Origin: Pilatotrama ljubarskyi
Taxonomy: Eukaryota > Basidiomycota > Agaricomycetes > Polyporales > Polyporaceae
Direction of reading: 5' to 3'
Length of the DNA: 64,000 nucleotides
Assembly (NCBI GenBank): GCA_022385805.1
Contig: MU277672.1
Span: forward strand, 540,012 to 604,011
Shown here: one piece after another, positions 47,246 to 59,919 of the stretch
How positions within the stretch are numbered: the first letter of the stretch is position 1
How the letters are laid out: each line of letters opens with the position of its first letter
Program-made: the position numbers and the translations under genes
Notes under the pieces: model-generated
What the model was told of the DNA's origin: nothing
The model's input: the letters and a program-made list of their open reading frames with translations, nothing else
Databases searched by the model: none

Positions 47246-48851
47246 TCACATCCCGGAGACGGTACGCGACCTGCACGGCTGGTCCCACGATGTAGCGCCG
47301 CCAGCCGTCATCCTAATAGGCTGTACGCTCGGCATCCTCGACCTGCGAGCTTCGAGCGGCACCCGAGGCCAGACAGTGACGGGTGGCGGATGTCTCGGGC
47401 GTGGCTGACGCTGGGGGATCCTATACTTGCCAGCCCCCGCCATGTCACTAGACCTGGGGGACTGGGTGGTGCTGCGGCAGTGGGACTCTGGCACTTCCTC
47501 GATAAAGGCGCATGCGGGGGCCGAGCTCGATGATTGTACGGCGGGCGACGCCGCTGAGGTCTTGCCTGACTGAGTTAACGCGTGAGGCCAAGCCCGTGTG
47601 AGCTGCTGAGATGCGGCGAAGTGCACTTACGCTGGTACCGCTCGGCCTTGTCGACTTCACCGTGAACATGACCGCATCCTCCAGCAGCGGACCTGGGGGA
47701 GGCTGGCCGCGGCCGCGGCGAGCGGGAGGAGAGGAAATAGTAGGTGAGTTAGGCGGCGGGATTGGACTCCCGGGGCCGGTAGCATGCGCAGGGTCAGCCG
47801 CCGAGGTTCCTGCGCGAGAAGCATGCTGTTGTTGTCGCTGCCGCCATGGTGGAAGGCTACCAGACTGTGCCATGAGGCGGTGAATTCCCTGAACGATTCC
47901 CTTAGTAATATGACACTCGGGACAAGGGATTTGGTCGTGATACCTGTGCCGTTTCCGACGCCTTCGCATCACGCACCGAAGACTTGAAGACCGGTGAAAC
48001 GTCTAGCGAGTGCATAGGTTGCCCGTCCACTTCAGCCAGGCTGCCTGATGAGTCCGAGGACTGAGGACCGATACGGGTAGGGATTGCCAGTATAGCATCG
48101 AGAGCAGCGCGAGTGTTCAAAATGAAGGAAGACCCGCCGAAGAGCTCGTTTCCGCCAGGACTGACGAAGTGCAGGTTAGCTGGTATCGGGCTACCTGCGA
48201 CATCGCCCACTTGTTCGGCGGGCAGACCGCCGAGTTCAGGGGAACCGTTCGGTGTGAAGGCCTTTGGGGAGGACTAGTTTTTGGTAGGCATCAGCATGAC
48301 GAAGTTAGCCGGTAGATATTGGATGGTGTGTCACGGACCTGGATGACGAGTTCCTCAACCACACTCGCTGCAGTAGACAGAGGCTGAGGGAGCCGGAACT
48401 GATCGGTCAGCGAAGAGCAAGCCCCCCAGAGCAGACACAGCATGAGCAATAGCAGGAGAAGCGTCAGGGCTTCAGAGTCGGAGATGGGCTTCTCGAATGG
48501 TTCAGCAAAGTGTGCATCGTCCTGAGGCAGAGTCCTGAGGGTGATTCCAGACGAGCAGCGCCCATAGCTGCTGTTTGTTCTGCTGCTGTGGCGAACTGGA
48601 GGCAGCACTTCAGAGACAGTTGGAAGAGCCGTTGATGCGGCGTGATAGTTGATGAGGTGAGAGTACAGCCCGGGAGAATGAACGAGAAGGCCAGATACAT
48701 GCGAGAGGGCGTGTCCGAGCAGTTGAATGTGAGGGATAGCGTGGGAGACGAGATCACTTGCGTAGCGTGGGTTAAGCACGGAGAGCATGAGAGCCCCTGC
48801 AATCACAAAAGGTAGGAGGAACATGCTGGAGTAGTGGCTGCCAGAAGCCAA
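47246..48851 (-). CDS. Putative membrane protein of unknown function
   Basis: Exons on the minus strand with two hydrophobic segments: one near the N terminus (SMFLLPFVIAGALMLSVL) and one at residues about 130-148 (LTLLLLLLMLCLLWGACSS). An intron starting GTCCGT after ELVIQ joins in phase to SSPKAFTPNGSPELGGLPAE and then LHFVSPGGNELFGGSSFILN. The 3' part is Pro/Ser/Arg-rich with PCPECH and GRGQPPPGP segments, and its exon order is uncertain, so the end is approximate. No family is recognised. It lies divergent from the USP48-like gene. Confidence 0.45.
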
Positions 48852-49424
48852 GAGGAATCAAGAGTGCGCCGAGCTGAAGAGGGAGGATCTTATACTCGGG
48901 CGATTCAACCAAGTGCAAACACGGTACAAACAACCTGACGGCGATCGATCACCCTCTTTGGCCACCCGAAAAGAGCGCGCATGAAAACTCTCTGGGAGTA
49001 CCGCGGCTTCACGTTAAAGAACATGCATACGCACATGGACTCGACGCGGCGCTTGAAGGGAGAGACGCAGTGTCTCCAATTTCGTCTGCTGCTCTCTGTA
49101 GGGATTCTTGATGAACTTCTGACGCACCTGCGTGAGGCACACTTAGCATCATCGTTACCAAAATAAAATTCCTGCTACTGTAGACGCCTGTATGCGCACA
49201 GAGGAAGCTGAGCATCACGGTTGGCCGTGCTAGGTCGGAGGAAGACACAGGGGACGAGCGCCAACGCGATCGGGAAAGCAGATCACGTTCCCGCGACGCG
49301 TAGATCAATAGACGCTCGTCTCAGCCACCGCCGCGACAGGGCCGCCCCGTGCGCGTGAAGGGCAGGCCGTTCCCTCTTGCCTTCTCTCCACCATCGTCAG
49401 GCAGCGGGGCTCCCCTTCTCCCCC
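48852..49424. other. Divergent promoter region
   Basis: About 570 bp before the USP48-like start, ending in a C/T-rich leader (49380-49424). No gene recognised. Confidence 0.5.
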
Positions 49425-52400
49425 ATGCCTCCGAAGCGCACGCGCCGCAACTCCCTTGGTCCTTCTGGCCTCTCTGCTGGCGAACGCCTCAAACGTGCAA
49501 AGCTCCCCGGAAATGCGGCTTACTCTGCCTGGGGCTGGGTCGGGACAGAAGTCACAGACGTGTCCCACATTACTGATGAGCACCGACTTGCTACCTGTGG
49601 ATTCTCCAAGAGCAGCACCCACCCGCTGTGCCCCAACAAGTACGTTGAGAAGCAGAAAACGCCGCCTACAGGGAAACTCGATGGCAGCGACGGTCAAACG
49701 GCGCTGGAGGAACCCGCAGACGACGTCATTGTCATCTCTGACGATGAGGAACATACGTGCAGCAGTAAAGCCTGCAAGCACAATCCGTACTGCTTGAACT
49801 ACCTTGGACAGGACAAGTGGGAGGATGCTGGTGGGTCTAGGCTCGCACGACCTATAGGGCAACCCATAACAGCCGTTGTAGGCAAAGCATACGAGACGTA
49901 TGTCAAGGCACACGACCTCGGCCAGGATCCAAATCAAGACTCGAGAGATGGATCCACGCCTGTCGGACTCAAGGTATGTAACGCTCATTCTGCTACACCG
50001 AAGGACAGTAGTTCTGATCGTTGCCGCGCCGCAGAATCTTGGGGCAACCTGCTACGCCAATGCTTACCTACAGGTAAGGGGATGGTAAATGCTAATTGGC
50101 GAGGTCATGTAGCTCACTTACGCAGGTGTGGTTCCAAGATCTACTGTTCCGCAAAGGAGTATATCAATGTCAGCCTGCCCAAGACGCAGAGCACACCTTC
50201 GAGGTCCGCGCCATCTCGCTCTCATGTCGAAGTCTCAATGACCGAGTGTGACCTCGCTCTACAGGAGTCTCCGATCTTCCAACTCCAGGTCACATTCGCG
50301 GCCATGCAACACAGCGCCCTGAACACCTTCAACCCCGTCAAGCTCGTCGAGAGCCTCAAGCTGCGCGCCACCGAGCAGCAAGACGCTCAAGAGTACGTGG
50401 CACTGCCAGGATGCGCGACACCGCGCGGACGCGCGCGCTGATTCTCAGCGGCCCGCCGCAGGTTCTCGAAGCTATTCATGGCGCACCTCGATACGGAGTT
50501 TAAGAAACAGCAGAACCCGGAGCTGCAGTCGCTCATAGCCAATCAGGTAAAGCACGGTTTACGCCTGCGCCGCGCCGCGGTGTGAGACTGACGACTCGGC
50601 AGTTTGAGGGCAAGCAGGTGTACAACACCGTCTGCCAGAAGTGCCAGCGGCGATCAGAGCGGGACTCCGACTTCCTGGAAATCGAGCTGAACCTTGAGGT
50701 GTGCCGGCTTCTCGCCCTTCACGGCAACTATGCGTACTTACTGCACCTACAGAACAACGCCACTCTGGAAGATCGTCTATCCGCCCTTCTCGAGCCCGAG
50801 ATTCTCTCAGGAGACAACAAGTGCGCTCACCGGTGGCATCAGTGACGCCCTGAGCACCTTTGCTGACTTACGGCTTCCAGATACCTATGCCAGCAATGTG
50901 ACAGCCTCCAAGACGCGAAACGCTACACCGAACTACGCGAGCTTCCCCCAGTCCTCCACTTCTCACTCCTGCGCTTCGTATACGATATCTCGACCATGGA
51001 GCGCAAGAAGTCCAAGCAGGCCATCCTCTTCCCGACTTTCATCGACATGGAGAAGTTCCTCGGGCCCGCGGAGGAACGCAAGAAGCGCGGGAGGCCGCAC
51101 GCGAAGGAGAGCAAGAACTTGTACGAGCTGCGGGGCGTGCTGTTGCATAAGGGCGCGAGCGCGTATCACGGCCATTATGAGGCACAGGTTTTCGATGTCA
51201 AGTACGTGATCTGCCATGCTATGGCGGTGGCAACTGAATGAATGACTGTGCTCGACAGGAACCAGTCATGGTATCAGTTCAACGACGAGGAGGTCACGAA
51301 AATCGAGTCCCTCGTTCCGAAGATCGATACGTCGAAGAAGGGGGGCAAGGCCGCGAAAGACACAAAGAAGTAAGAGACTACACTTTGCCTCGCGTGCGAA
51401 GCTGACGCCCGATTCAGGAAGAACGGCGCCGCAGTGCCAAAGGCTCGCGCCCCTCCAAAGAAGCGGCGGCGTATTGAGGACAGCGATAGTGAGATTGAGA
51501 TCATCGAGTGCGTGTCATATCCTATACCAGATTCTCTCGCGAGCTGATCACCTGCTGCCGCAGGAGTCCCTCCCAATCGCAGAAGAGCGACGGCTCTCCT
51601 TCGTCGGACGGCCCAGAGTAAGTGCCACCCACAACGTACTTCTGGTGAATCTCAATGGAACGCTTCAACTCACAGCTACATCTCGTCGAAAGACGCATAC
51701 ATGCTCGTCTACGCCAGGGTGGGCGATCGGAACGTCTCGCCTACACCTGCGAAGACGAACGGCCACGCCGAGCCGTCTCCGTCGCAGCAACCATCAGCGG
51801 CTGGGATGGAACCTCCACCAAAAGCGATGGAAGTGGTGGAGTCGCTGAACGCTGCGCACCGGAAGGCTTGCGATAACTATGCACAGCGGTATGATCATTG
51901 TGGATCCCTCAGTCGGGCTGATCGACTGAACCTGCCTGATAGGGAGAAGGAAGCGAAGACGAGGTTTGAACAGATCAGAGACACCGTCATGGACATCTAC
52001 CGTAATTGGAACCTGAGGTCGCGTGAAGAGGTATTTGCTCCAGTTCATTGCTATCTACATGCAACGCCTCATGAGTCAGTAGGACTGCGTCGTCGTCAGT
52101 CGACAAGGCTTGGAGTCCTGGCTCTCACACCATCTCACGAAGCCCAAGACACCCAAGATGACGCCAGCAGCTACTCCGTTGGAAGATGCAACCAAGAAGG
52201 AAGACGTCAAGACTACTTCGCCAGCCAGCTCATCCACAACTTCGATATCCATCTCGGACGTCGTATGTGCCCACGGGAAGCTGGACCCTGACAAGGCCGG
52301 AGACATGAAGGTCTTGAGAGCGGTGAGTAATCCCGCAACGTCGGCGATTCGATGTTCTCACTCCCATGGACCTGCAAGGCCGCATATACGCGCATCGCTG

Positions 52401-54301
52401 CGGAAGACGGATGCCTGCTAGCGCCCAGGTTGATTCCTGCGGACGTCTGCCCGATTTGCGTGGATAGGATGTTCAGGGGTACGTCCGCATCTCCCTCGCA
52501 TCCATAAGCAACCAGATGCTGATCGTCCTCCTAACAATAGAGAAGCTGTACCAGATTGAGCATCCACGGCTCGTAACCCGCTTCGATGAAGTCGCGGCGG
52601 TGGAAGACGACGTGGATGGCTACTACATCTCCAAAGCCTGGTTGAAAGGTGATGCCGCCTCTCCCGCTTGAAGACGGTGATGCTCAGGTGCGCGGCGCTC
52701 TTACAGATTGGCGGTTAGCGAAACCGAAGATGCATGTCGAGGGCGAGCCCGATCGGCCACCTGACGCAGAGGAGTATTTGCGCGATGTGGTCTGCGAGCA
52801 CGGGAACTTGGCTACCAACGTTGCCACCCGAAGACGAATATCTGCCGAGGTGGGTTGTCGTTGTTCCTGTCCGCTCACATCTCGTACTCACGATACGTTC
52901 ACTGCAGGCTTACTCCATTCTACGCGAAGTCTTTCCAGATTGGAAACCTCCTTCGACGTCAGCGGAGCTGTGTCCGGTGTGCGAGGCGCTCTTGCACATA
53001 TCCCGAGAAGACAAGCGCGAATATCGGAAGCAGGCCGAAGAGGAGAAGGTAGGTCTCGTCGCCATAGCCTCGCGGGTCGCGGCTGACTGTTCCGTCCCGT
53101 TACCAGGCGCGGTTGAAACACATGCATGACAATGCCCTCAACGGGAACACCGCGCTACTCGAAGACGTCCCTTGTGCAGTCGTACCTTCACAGTTCGTGC
53201 GTTCCTGGAGACAGTGGGTGATGCGCCCGAGCGAGCTTCCTCGTCCCGAAGCCGTAGACAACTCACAGTTCATCTGTGCGCATGGGCTTCTCACTTTCGA
53301 CCCGAATGTGAGCGGAGACCTCGACGCGTCGATGACCATTATCAAGAGGAGCGACTGGGATGCACTGGAGGAGTTGTGAGTATCGTCACTGATAATTTGT
53401 GGATGATGCAGCGAGGCGGGGAAGATGCTGAAGGATAGTGTTAGGTACTCTGCTGGACCGCTCATCTCTATTGAGAATTCGGGCGGCAAGTACGCGCATG
53501 AACTGGCTGTATGTGCCGACTGTCGTATCCAAAGGTAGAAGACTTCCCTCCATATTTTCTTGCGCGCGTCGTGATATCCTAATCCGTCGTATGTAGGCGG
53601 ACGTCGTTCGATATGACCGAGATCACGATCCGTGTCCTCGGCCCCAAGGATCCCATCCCCACCGCGGACTCCTACTCAGAAGAGCCTCTACAGCCTACAA
53701 AGCCGGTGCAGACGACCTTGCTTACATATAGCAAGCGGCAGAACGAGGGCTACCGCAAATCCAGGCGGATTCGGCAGGTGAAGGAGTATGGCAAGCGGCG
53801 GAAAATCACGATCACGAAGGCCATGACGGTGAAGGATCTGAAGGTCATGGTACGTCCAGTCTCTCTGTCCTGATACTAGCCTTGCTCATAGAGCCTCCGT
53901 GGACTCCCCAGTTGAACGACGAGCTTGGTATTCCTGTGATCTCCCAGCGCCTGTTCTACCGCGGACAGGAACTAGACGACAGCTCGGCGACCATGCTTTC
54001 ACTAGGCGTCCTGTCTAACGACCTCCTGGACCTCAAGGAGGAGAACGAAGACATCGATCTGCTCTCGGACACCGACATCGACGTTGACAGCACGGCCCCG
54101 GGTTCCAGGAAGAAGCGGGCGGAGGGACAGGCGTTTGGCGGGACACTGCTAGGCGGAGGAAGCTCCTTCACGTACTCCTCGGTGCCGCCATCGTCGAGCC
54201 CGTCCGCGGTGGAGCCTATTGCTTGTCCGGCATGTACTTACGAGAACGCGCCCGCGGACGTGTCGTGCGCCATGTGTGAGACCCCTTTGCCGAATGCATG
54301 A
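49425..54301 (+). CDS. Ubiquitin-specific protease, USP48-like, with C-terminal RanBP2 zinc finger
   Basis: Multi-domain deubiquitinase in about twenty exons. The catalytic Cys box NLGATCYANAYLQ is reached after a 180-residue N-terminal part. TEQQDAQEFSKLFMAHLD, CQKCQRRSERDSDFLEIELN, the His box GASAYHGHYEAQVFD and WYQFNDEEVTKIE follow, as in the USP48 branch. Then come a Lys/Ser-rich linker with DSEIEIIE, several DUSP-like modules (DCVVVSRQGLESWLSHHL, CAHGKLDPDKAGDMKVL, VVCEHGNLATN, FICAHGLLTFDPNVSGDLD) and a ubiquitin-like fold (ITITKAMTVKDLKVM, ISQRLFYRGQELDD). The last residues, CPACTYENAPADVSCAMC, form a perfect C-x2-C-x3-N-x6-C-x2-C RanBP2-type finger. The repeated CAHG pattern of the DUSP region is typical of USP48. 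Confidence 0.9.
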
Positions 54302-54594
54302 TCTGTACCGCAAGGGCCCTAGTGAAGCCCGACGGCGCTCCTGCAGCTGCCAACTCACCACTGTCTGCGTGAAAGTTGCAGGCAGGTCCAGATGACTGAT
54401 GGTAACGAGGAAACTATAAGTATAAGCAAACCACGGAGTAAGAGATATGTGATTTCGGTGGTATTCCCGTCCTTTAGCGCGACCCTGATTCCCCAGTCTG
54501 CGACTGCGGACTCGCTGCCTGCTACGTGTACGAGAGTTTCTCGCAAGGATCCGCAATAGCCCACAATAGCGTCCGTATACTGATGACGACATCG

Positions 54595-55832
54595 TCAGAC
54601 ATCCCTCAAGAATTGGTCCGTCGGGTCGGCCTCACGCCCGACTGTGACTTCCCCTCCTGGAGCAAGAGTGAAGGACGCGAACGTCTGCTCGTACAAGCCG
54701 TCGACCCAGAACACGATACGGCGGAGGTAGGGGGCCCATAGCTTGAGCAAGTCCTCCGCCTTGGGCGTGACAGTCGTTTGCACGAAGGCTAAGGCTGTAG
54801 ACTCCCTGTCCGGCGTCCACATCGCTACCCAGACGAACGTCAGCTTAGCAGCTCCGTTGATCGTCTGCAGGCGCGGCTCCGCCTCGAAATCAAAGCCCCG
54901 ACCAGACAGCTTCGCAATACTCTGCACGCTATCATTGTGAGTTCAGCTGCACAGTTACCCGTCCTTTATGATCTGCTGACCTGATATTCGTCCATACGCA
55001 GGTACCTAAGTCGAGGAAAGTTGGCCGAGATATCATCGAAGGACCAGCGCGGACCTGGGCGGCCCAGCATCATCTTTGGGAGGGCCAGCCGCAAGCTGGT
55101 GAGGCTCGCCCCGAACAATCGCGCAATGGTCGGCAGATCGTGTAAGAGATAGGCCGGCATATAGAGATGCGTGAGCCGCGGCGGGGGTGCAAGGTGCGAG
55201 AGGAGTCGGTCGCGGCAGGTCAGTTTGCGAAGGCTGGGGAGTTCAATGTGAGGGAAGGCGTCTGGAGTATTCCATTCGAGGTGCGGGAAGATCGTGTCGT
55301 GCTGGAGCTCCTCGATCTGCGCATTCCGACGTATGCAACGCAAGAACGCCCCGTGAGCCGGGAAGTTCGTGTCGAGGCGACGCAGGGCCGGGAGATGGAC
55401 GTTGAGCACGTCTGCTTCGAGGCACCGCCGCATGAGATCATCCCCAATCACATTAATCTTCAGGCTCGGCATATATTGCTTTACCAACCCCAAGATCTTC
55501 GCGACTGCATCTGGAATGAGTGCATCGGATGCCTCAGTCTCACTGACAATCTGGATCTCCAATGCCCGTACACTCGCAGCGCGTCGCCAACACCTGGAGA
55601 GGGCTCGGTAGAAGCAGAGCAGATTCTCGACGTCTGGCCCAAGTAGGACTTCACGATACAGGACGATCTCAGCCTCGTACCGAAGTGCGCGGCAGATACG
55701 TGCCATGACCGCTACGTCGGATGGATGCGCGATGAGGTTGAGTATGAGGGTCCAGATCTCTATCGGGAAGACTAATGTAGTGTCCCCGCACCCGACTGCG
55801 GCAGATACTTCAAGTTGCTCTTCGGTAGCCAT
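54595..55832 (-). CDS. F-box/LRR-like protein
   Basis: Two exons. The first begins MATEEQLEVSAAVGCGD and has an F-box-like start, LVFPIEIWTLILNLIAHPSD then VMARICRALRYEAEIVLYRE. Weak leucine-rich turns follow (LPALRRLDTNF, AHGAFLRCIRRN, LPSLRKLTCRD, PRLTHLYMPAYLL, ASLTSLRLALPK, PRLRYLRMDE). The second exon (SVQSIAKLSGRGFDFEAEPR, APYLRRIVFWVDGLY) ends at TGA 54595. This is the usual layout of basidiomycete F-box proteins with irregular repeats, often substrate adaptors of SCF ligases. The frame is open 89 codons further upstream, but the Met at 55832 sits directly before the conserved part. Confidence 0.75.
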
Positions 55833-56336
55833 CTGGGTTGGACTACACCGGGGTAAGTCTGGTACAACATCCACCGCTAGATCCAATGCCGTGGGACATA
55901 CAGACGTTTCTTTTCTCCGATGATTACTGGTGATTTGAGAGCAGATAGTGCGCTCGACCGCTCTAAGATTCAAGCAGGGCGAAAGAGTCTCGCAGGAAGC
56001 CCTATAGAGACAAGCACGAGTTGATGGCACAGCGCGGATGGCAGTGAACGCATCGATAAGTAGATGAACTTGAAGCCTTGAAGGTGGGTGCAGTATCACG
56101 CCCCCTTTTGTGAAGTCACGTGATCATGAGGGTAAGGGCGTGGCACGCGTCCTCCGCCGCGTCGCGCGACTGTCGCGCGTCGTCGCCGCGGTCACCGCGA
56201 ACCATGCTCCTGTACTCAGGGCTTGGATGATTGTCAACCTCATGTTCGATATTCAACAACGGACATGAGGCAGCTCCATATAAGAGCAACCTAGCGGAGG
56301 TGCTTATCTCTCCTCGCTGTCGAACTGCTCTCATAC
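55833..56336. other. Divergent promoter region
   Basis: About 500 bp. GC-rich words repeat near 56150-56190 (GTCGCGCG type), and TATAAG at 56278 lies about 60 bp before the next ATG. No gene recognised. Confidence 0.5.
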
Positions 56337-57376
56337 ATGACATCTCAGCTTGACATGAGTGTCGTCGCTACAGTCCCTAAACCGCGTATCGTCTCTCGAC
56401 GGATCACTACTCTCGACGGAGTGTGTCTTGCTAGACAAATGAGGCTCGCAAACACGGATGAAAACCTCAAAGTATACTATAGCATTCTGGTGCAGCGCAT
56501 ATCATAGACGCCCTCGTCCAGCCTGAGCTTGCTCACAGCTGGGTACCGACAGGATACCGTTGGCACGCTATGTGAGCAATTTTTGCCGCACACTGAGAAG
56601 GTACCATCCGGGACGGAGTGGAAGCGGATCTTGATTGAAAAGGTGTCTATAAGCATGTGGTGAACACGGTGCCAACGGGAAGCTCACCAAGCATGCTCTC
56701 ACTCAGGCCATCCAGGCAAACCCGACATTGAAAGCATACCATGACGCCTGGCCAGTCACGACGATGATACAAATGCACCGCCAATCCCGGAAGAAAGGCA
56801 GTCGCAATGGTATCATGCGAACAACGCAGGAGGCTAGTGGAGTAGTACGTTCGTCACAGCCTATGGGTAGTTATTGTGCTGATAGCTTCGGAAGTCCCCG
56901 TCGGGTGGCAGATCCTACCGTGCGAACAAAGCCGCACGCCCTCAAGAAAGCTCATCCTCCAGAGGCAACACAGCTATAGCGGCGAGCTCGGGAGTTATCT
57001 GCATGCGCCGAGCTGCACAGAAGGTAAGTATCAAATGACGTTGGCATCGGCCAGACCTTCCACTCACCCATTGCAGACTCGGGCCAGTCAGATCAACACG
57101 AACGGTGCACGCACAGGCAGCGACATTGCCAACATAAATGCAGGACCGAGTGTACAGAAGACAAGCACCTTCATAGAGCACTTCCTGGAATCTTTGCCGC
57201 AGGATCTTAGGGTCCTCCTACCCGTTTTCGTCGACCACGGCGTCGTAGACGAGCCGTCACTGCGCGGGATGCTCCGTATGCAGAACTGGCCCTGCTGGCT
57301 ATATAGTTGGGTCGTAGCGGGACAAATCACGGAGTTGCAATTCAAGATGGTGATCGACGGGCTGGCGGCGCTCTAG
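56337..57376 (+). CDS. Small gene of unknown function
   Basis: Probable multi-exon gene. A first open stretch reads MTSQLDMSVVATVPKPRIVS to NTDENLK. After a short intron (GTATAC to ATCATAG, 36 nt) it would continue SLLTAGYRQDTVGTLCEQFL then SGTEWKRILIEKV. Later exons read KLTKHALTQAIQANPTLKAY and HRQSRKKGSRNG. The last exon holds the best-preserved block: FIEHFLESLPQDLRVLLPVF, DEPSLRGMLRMQNWPCWLY and ITELQFKMVIDGLAAL. Hydrophobic spacing suggests a small helical protein-interaction domain. I recognise no family. Exon joins in the middle are uncertain. Confidence 0.45.
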
Positions 57377-57664
57377 ACGGTGTCAGAGAACTATGGGTTG
57401 AGCTGCTCAGCGAAGTCAACGCACTGGTGTATGTGTAGAGCACTCTGTACACATATTATTATCCCCATGCTTTGGTGTCAGGAGCATTTGCAATAGTAGA
57501 GTCACTAGTGTTCGATGCCGACTGCGAAGGTAAAGCGCACTTGATAGTGTTACACGGACATGAAGTACAACAGCTACTGGTAGTCGAGGACATGGTCAAC
57601 AGAAACGGTCACTGCACGAGGGAATGAGGGATGAGTCAAAAATCTGCTGTTGATGGTGGTTGTC

Positions 57665-58612
57665 TCACCTCTTGAGCTTCGCCCTACGCTCCAGGAGAGC
57701 TTCCGCCAGACGGCCTTCCTTCTTCGCCTTCTTCAGCTGCATTGCCGGGACAATATGAGCAATCAGCTGGCGCGGCGAGCTACAGCACGAACCTCTTTCT
57801 TATCCCCGGACGATACGACCGAACGCCCGGCACCCCATGCTTGGTATATTTTGCTGGAGATGAACAGTCAGTATGCGTCTCACATAAGCTGCGATGAGAA
57901 CATACTTCGTGCTCGCCTCGTCCACGGTAGACATGTCTATTAGGCCCTCCTTCCGCTTCTTCTCTTCTTCATGCGCTTCTTTCTTGTACTTGCTCTGGAT
58001 TTTGACCCAGAACCGTTCCCGGAAGCCGACCTCCTCGCTGTCGCCACGCAGAGCAAGCTGCCCGCCCGCAACCTCGTCGATGCTGAGGTACTTCTCATAG
58101 ACGTTCTGGAACGCGACCATGCCGTCTGGGAAGACCACTGGCGTCCATTCTTCCTGGGGACCGCGGGCCTCTCGATCGGCGGAGACGATACCGTGCTTGT
58201 CGCACGAGATGAACTTTCCCTCTCCTACGCCTGTTCGCAGGTTGATGGTCGGCGTGCCCGCGACGCGGGTGACAACCCACACCTGGGAAACTTCCGTAGG
58301 TGTTCGCTCCACGATGCTGGGAGACTCGGAGTCGTCGGTCTTGTCCTTGTCCACATTCTGAAGGACAATCCGGCCACGGGTCGAGTCGTACGCGATGCAT
58401 ATGGGCGACGGGTCAGAAGGGTGGAGGATGAAGGTCGGACCTCGGATCTCGTTTGCGCTCTCGGGCAGAACCCAAGTCTCGGGTGCCTCGTCGTTGTCCT
58501 CCTTGCGCCGCCGCCTGCTGGGACCCTCGTCGGTGTCCTCGTGTTTACGCTTCTTCTTCGTCTTCTCGCCCTTGAACTTGAGCTTGGTCGGTCGTACCTT
58601 GTCGCTCGACAT
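57665..58612 (-). CDS. FRG1: FRG1-like protein
   Basis: FRG1 proteins are nuclear/nucleolar, bind RNA and bundle actin, and co-purify with spliceosomes. The protein starts MSSDKVRPTKLKFKGEKTKK, a Lys-rich nuclear and nucleolar signal, with a second basic patch PSRRRRKED. The beta-trefoil (fascin-like) core follows with SPICIAYDSTRGRIVLQNVD, VWVVTR, GVGEGKFISCDKHGIVSADR, EEWTPVVFPDGMVAFQNVYE and KYLSIDE. A helix ends the core (RFWVKIQSKYKKEAHEEEKK). A last exon supplies the conserved basic tail KKAKKEGRLAEALLERRAKL and ends KR at 57665. It is divergent from the uL24 gene, with about 280 bp between the starts. Confidence 0.87.
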
Positions 58613-58896
58613 AGAAAGTGTCGTGTTCCTCCGTAGCTAGAGATGTATTCGATGGGATGGGTATCTCCAGTAGCAGAAGGCGGATATATCAGCAGCGAGT
58701 CCGAGTACTTCCAGACTCCAGAGCAGATGTGGGCGGTAATCCGAGAGCGGCAAAGTCACCGGCGCTTCTCGCAAGTCGCTGTGACAACATCCGTGTGACA
58801 CGCCGTGGTTACGCGTGACTCTCGACCGCTCGCGCTTGGTCGCTGAAGGGAGGAAAATCTGCCATCGTCACCGCCGACATCCTCAAGACCCGCAAG

Positions 58897-59644
58897 ATGA
58901 AGTTCAACCCCGGTCAGTACACTTCCGTTGCGGACTGAAACGCTGCTGGGATGCTGTCGAGAAATTTCGTGGCGGTTGGAGAGGTGGAATGGGGTGGATT
59001 GGGCGCAGGCGTTGTGGATGTGGTGTATACGGTCAGTCCAGCGTACTGACATGCGATCTTCCCCCCCTCCGTGCAGACGTGTCCTCCTCCCGCCGCAAGT
59101 CGCGCAAGGCGCACTTCTCCGCGCCCTCCTCGGTGAGGCGCAAGATCATGTCCTCTTCGCTCTCCAAGGAGCTTCGCGCCAAGTACAACGTACGTCCCAC
59201 CCTTGTCGGCAGACTTTGCAGGAACAGCTCGGTGACAGCGCACATCAGACGCGGTCAATACCCATCCGCAAGGATGACGAGGTCCGGATCGTTCGGGGCA
59301 AGTACAAGGGTCGTGAGGGCAAGGTGACCCAGGTGTACCGCAAGAAGTGGGTCATCCACGTCGACCGTGTCCAGCGCGACAAGTCGAACGGCGCCTCCGT
59401 TCCCATTGGCATCCACCCCAGCAAGGTTGTCGTTGTCAACCTGAAGCTCGACAAGGACAGGTAAGCTGGGCTGCTTCAAAGCTGATCAGAAGACCTAATA
59501 ATCGAGCGCGAATGAAGGCGGGCAATCCTTGAGCGCAAGGACAGGAAGAAGAGCACGAAGGCGGGCGAGGATGTCGAGATGGTCGACGTGCGTACCTGCT
59601 CTCCTAAGCCGCTCTCTCCGGTGCTAACATGGAACTTGCAGTAA
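58897..59644 (+). CDS. RPL26: Large ribosomal subunit protein uL24 (RPL26)
   Basis: Cytosolic ribosomal protein near the exit tunnel. Exons: 58897-58912, 59077-59189, 59249-59460, 59518-59587 and a final one that begins directly with TAA (59642-59644). The protein reads [51 protein letters not shown] (KOW motif), [40 protein letters not shown] and ends AGEDVEMVD. The first exon is only 16 nt, a common layout for fungal ribosomal genes. The last intron is 54 nt, in frame and without a stop, so unspliced message would add 18 residues. Confidence 0.93.
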
Positions 59645-59919
59645 TTTTCTCGGTTCCCTCGTGCACTATTCTCCCTGGCTTTCCCTGCATCCTCTCTGCA
59701 AAATCTCGCATGTATGTATGCCGCTACGCACATGTTTATGCTACATGGGCCTCAGGCCGACCCCACCACGATCGCAGTGTCGGAGTGCTCGCAGAAAACC
59801 GGGGTCCTCTCGCGACTGTTTCGCAGAGCCGTCCATTTGTATTGTACACGGAGATGGGTATCACATTCGATAGCATGCCACGAACAGAGTGAGAGAGCGG
59901 GTGCCCCGTCGGCTCATAT

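Noticed and set aside
57971..58636. Plus-strand ORF of 221 codons opposite FRG1
   Set aside because: Antisense shadow; the minus strand carries clear FRG1 motifs.
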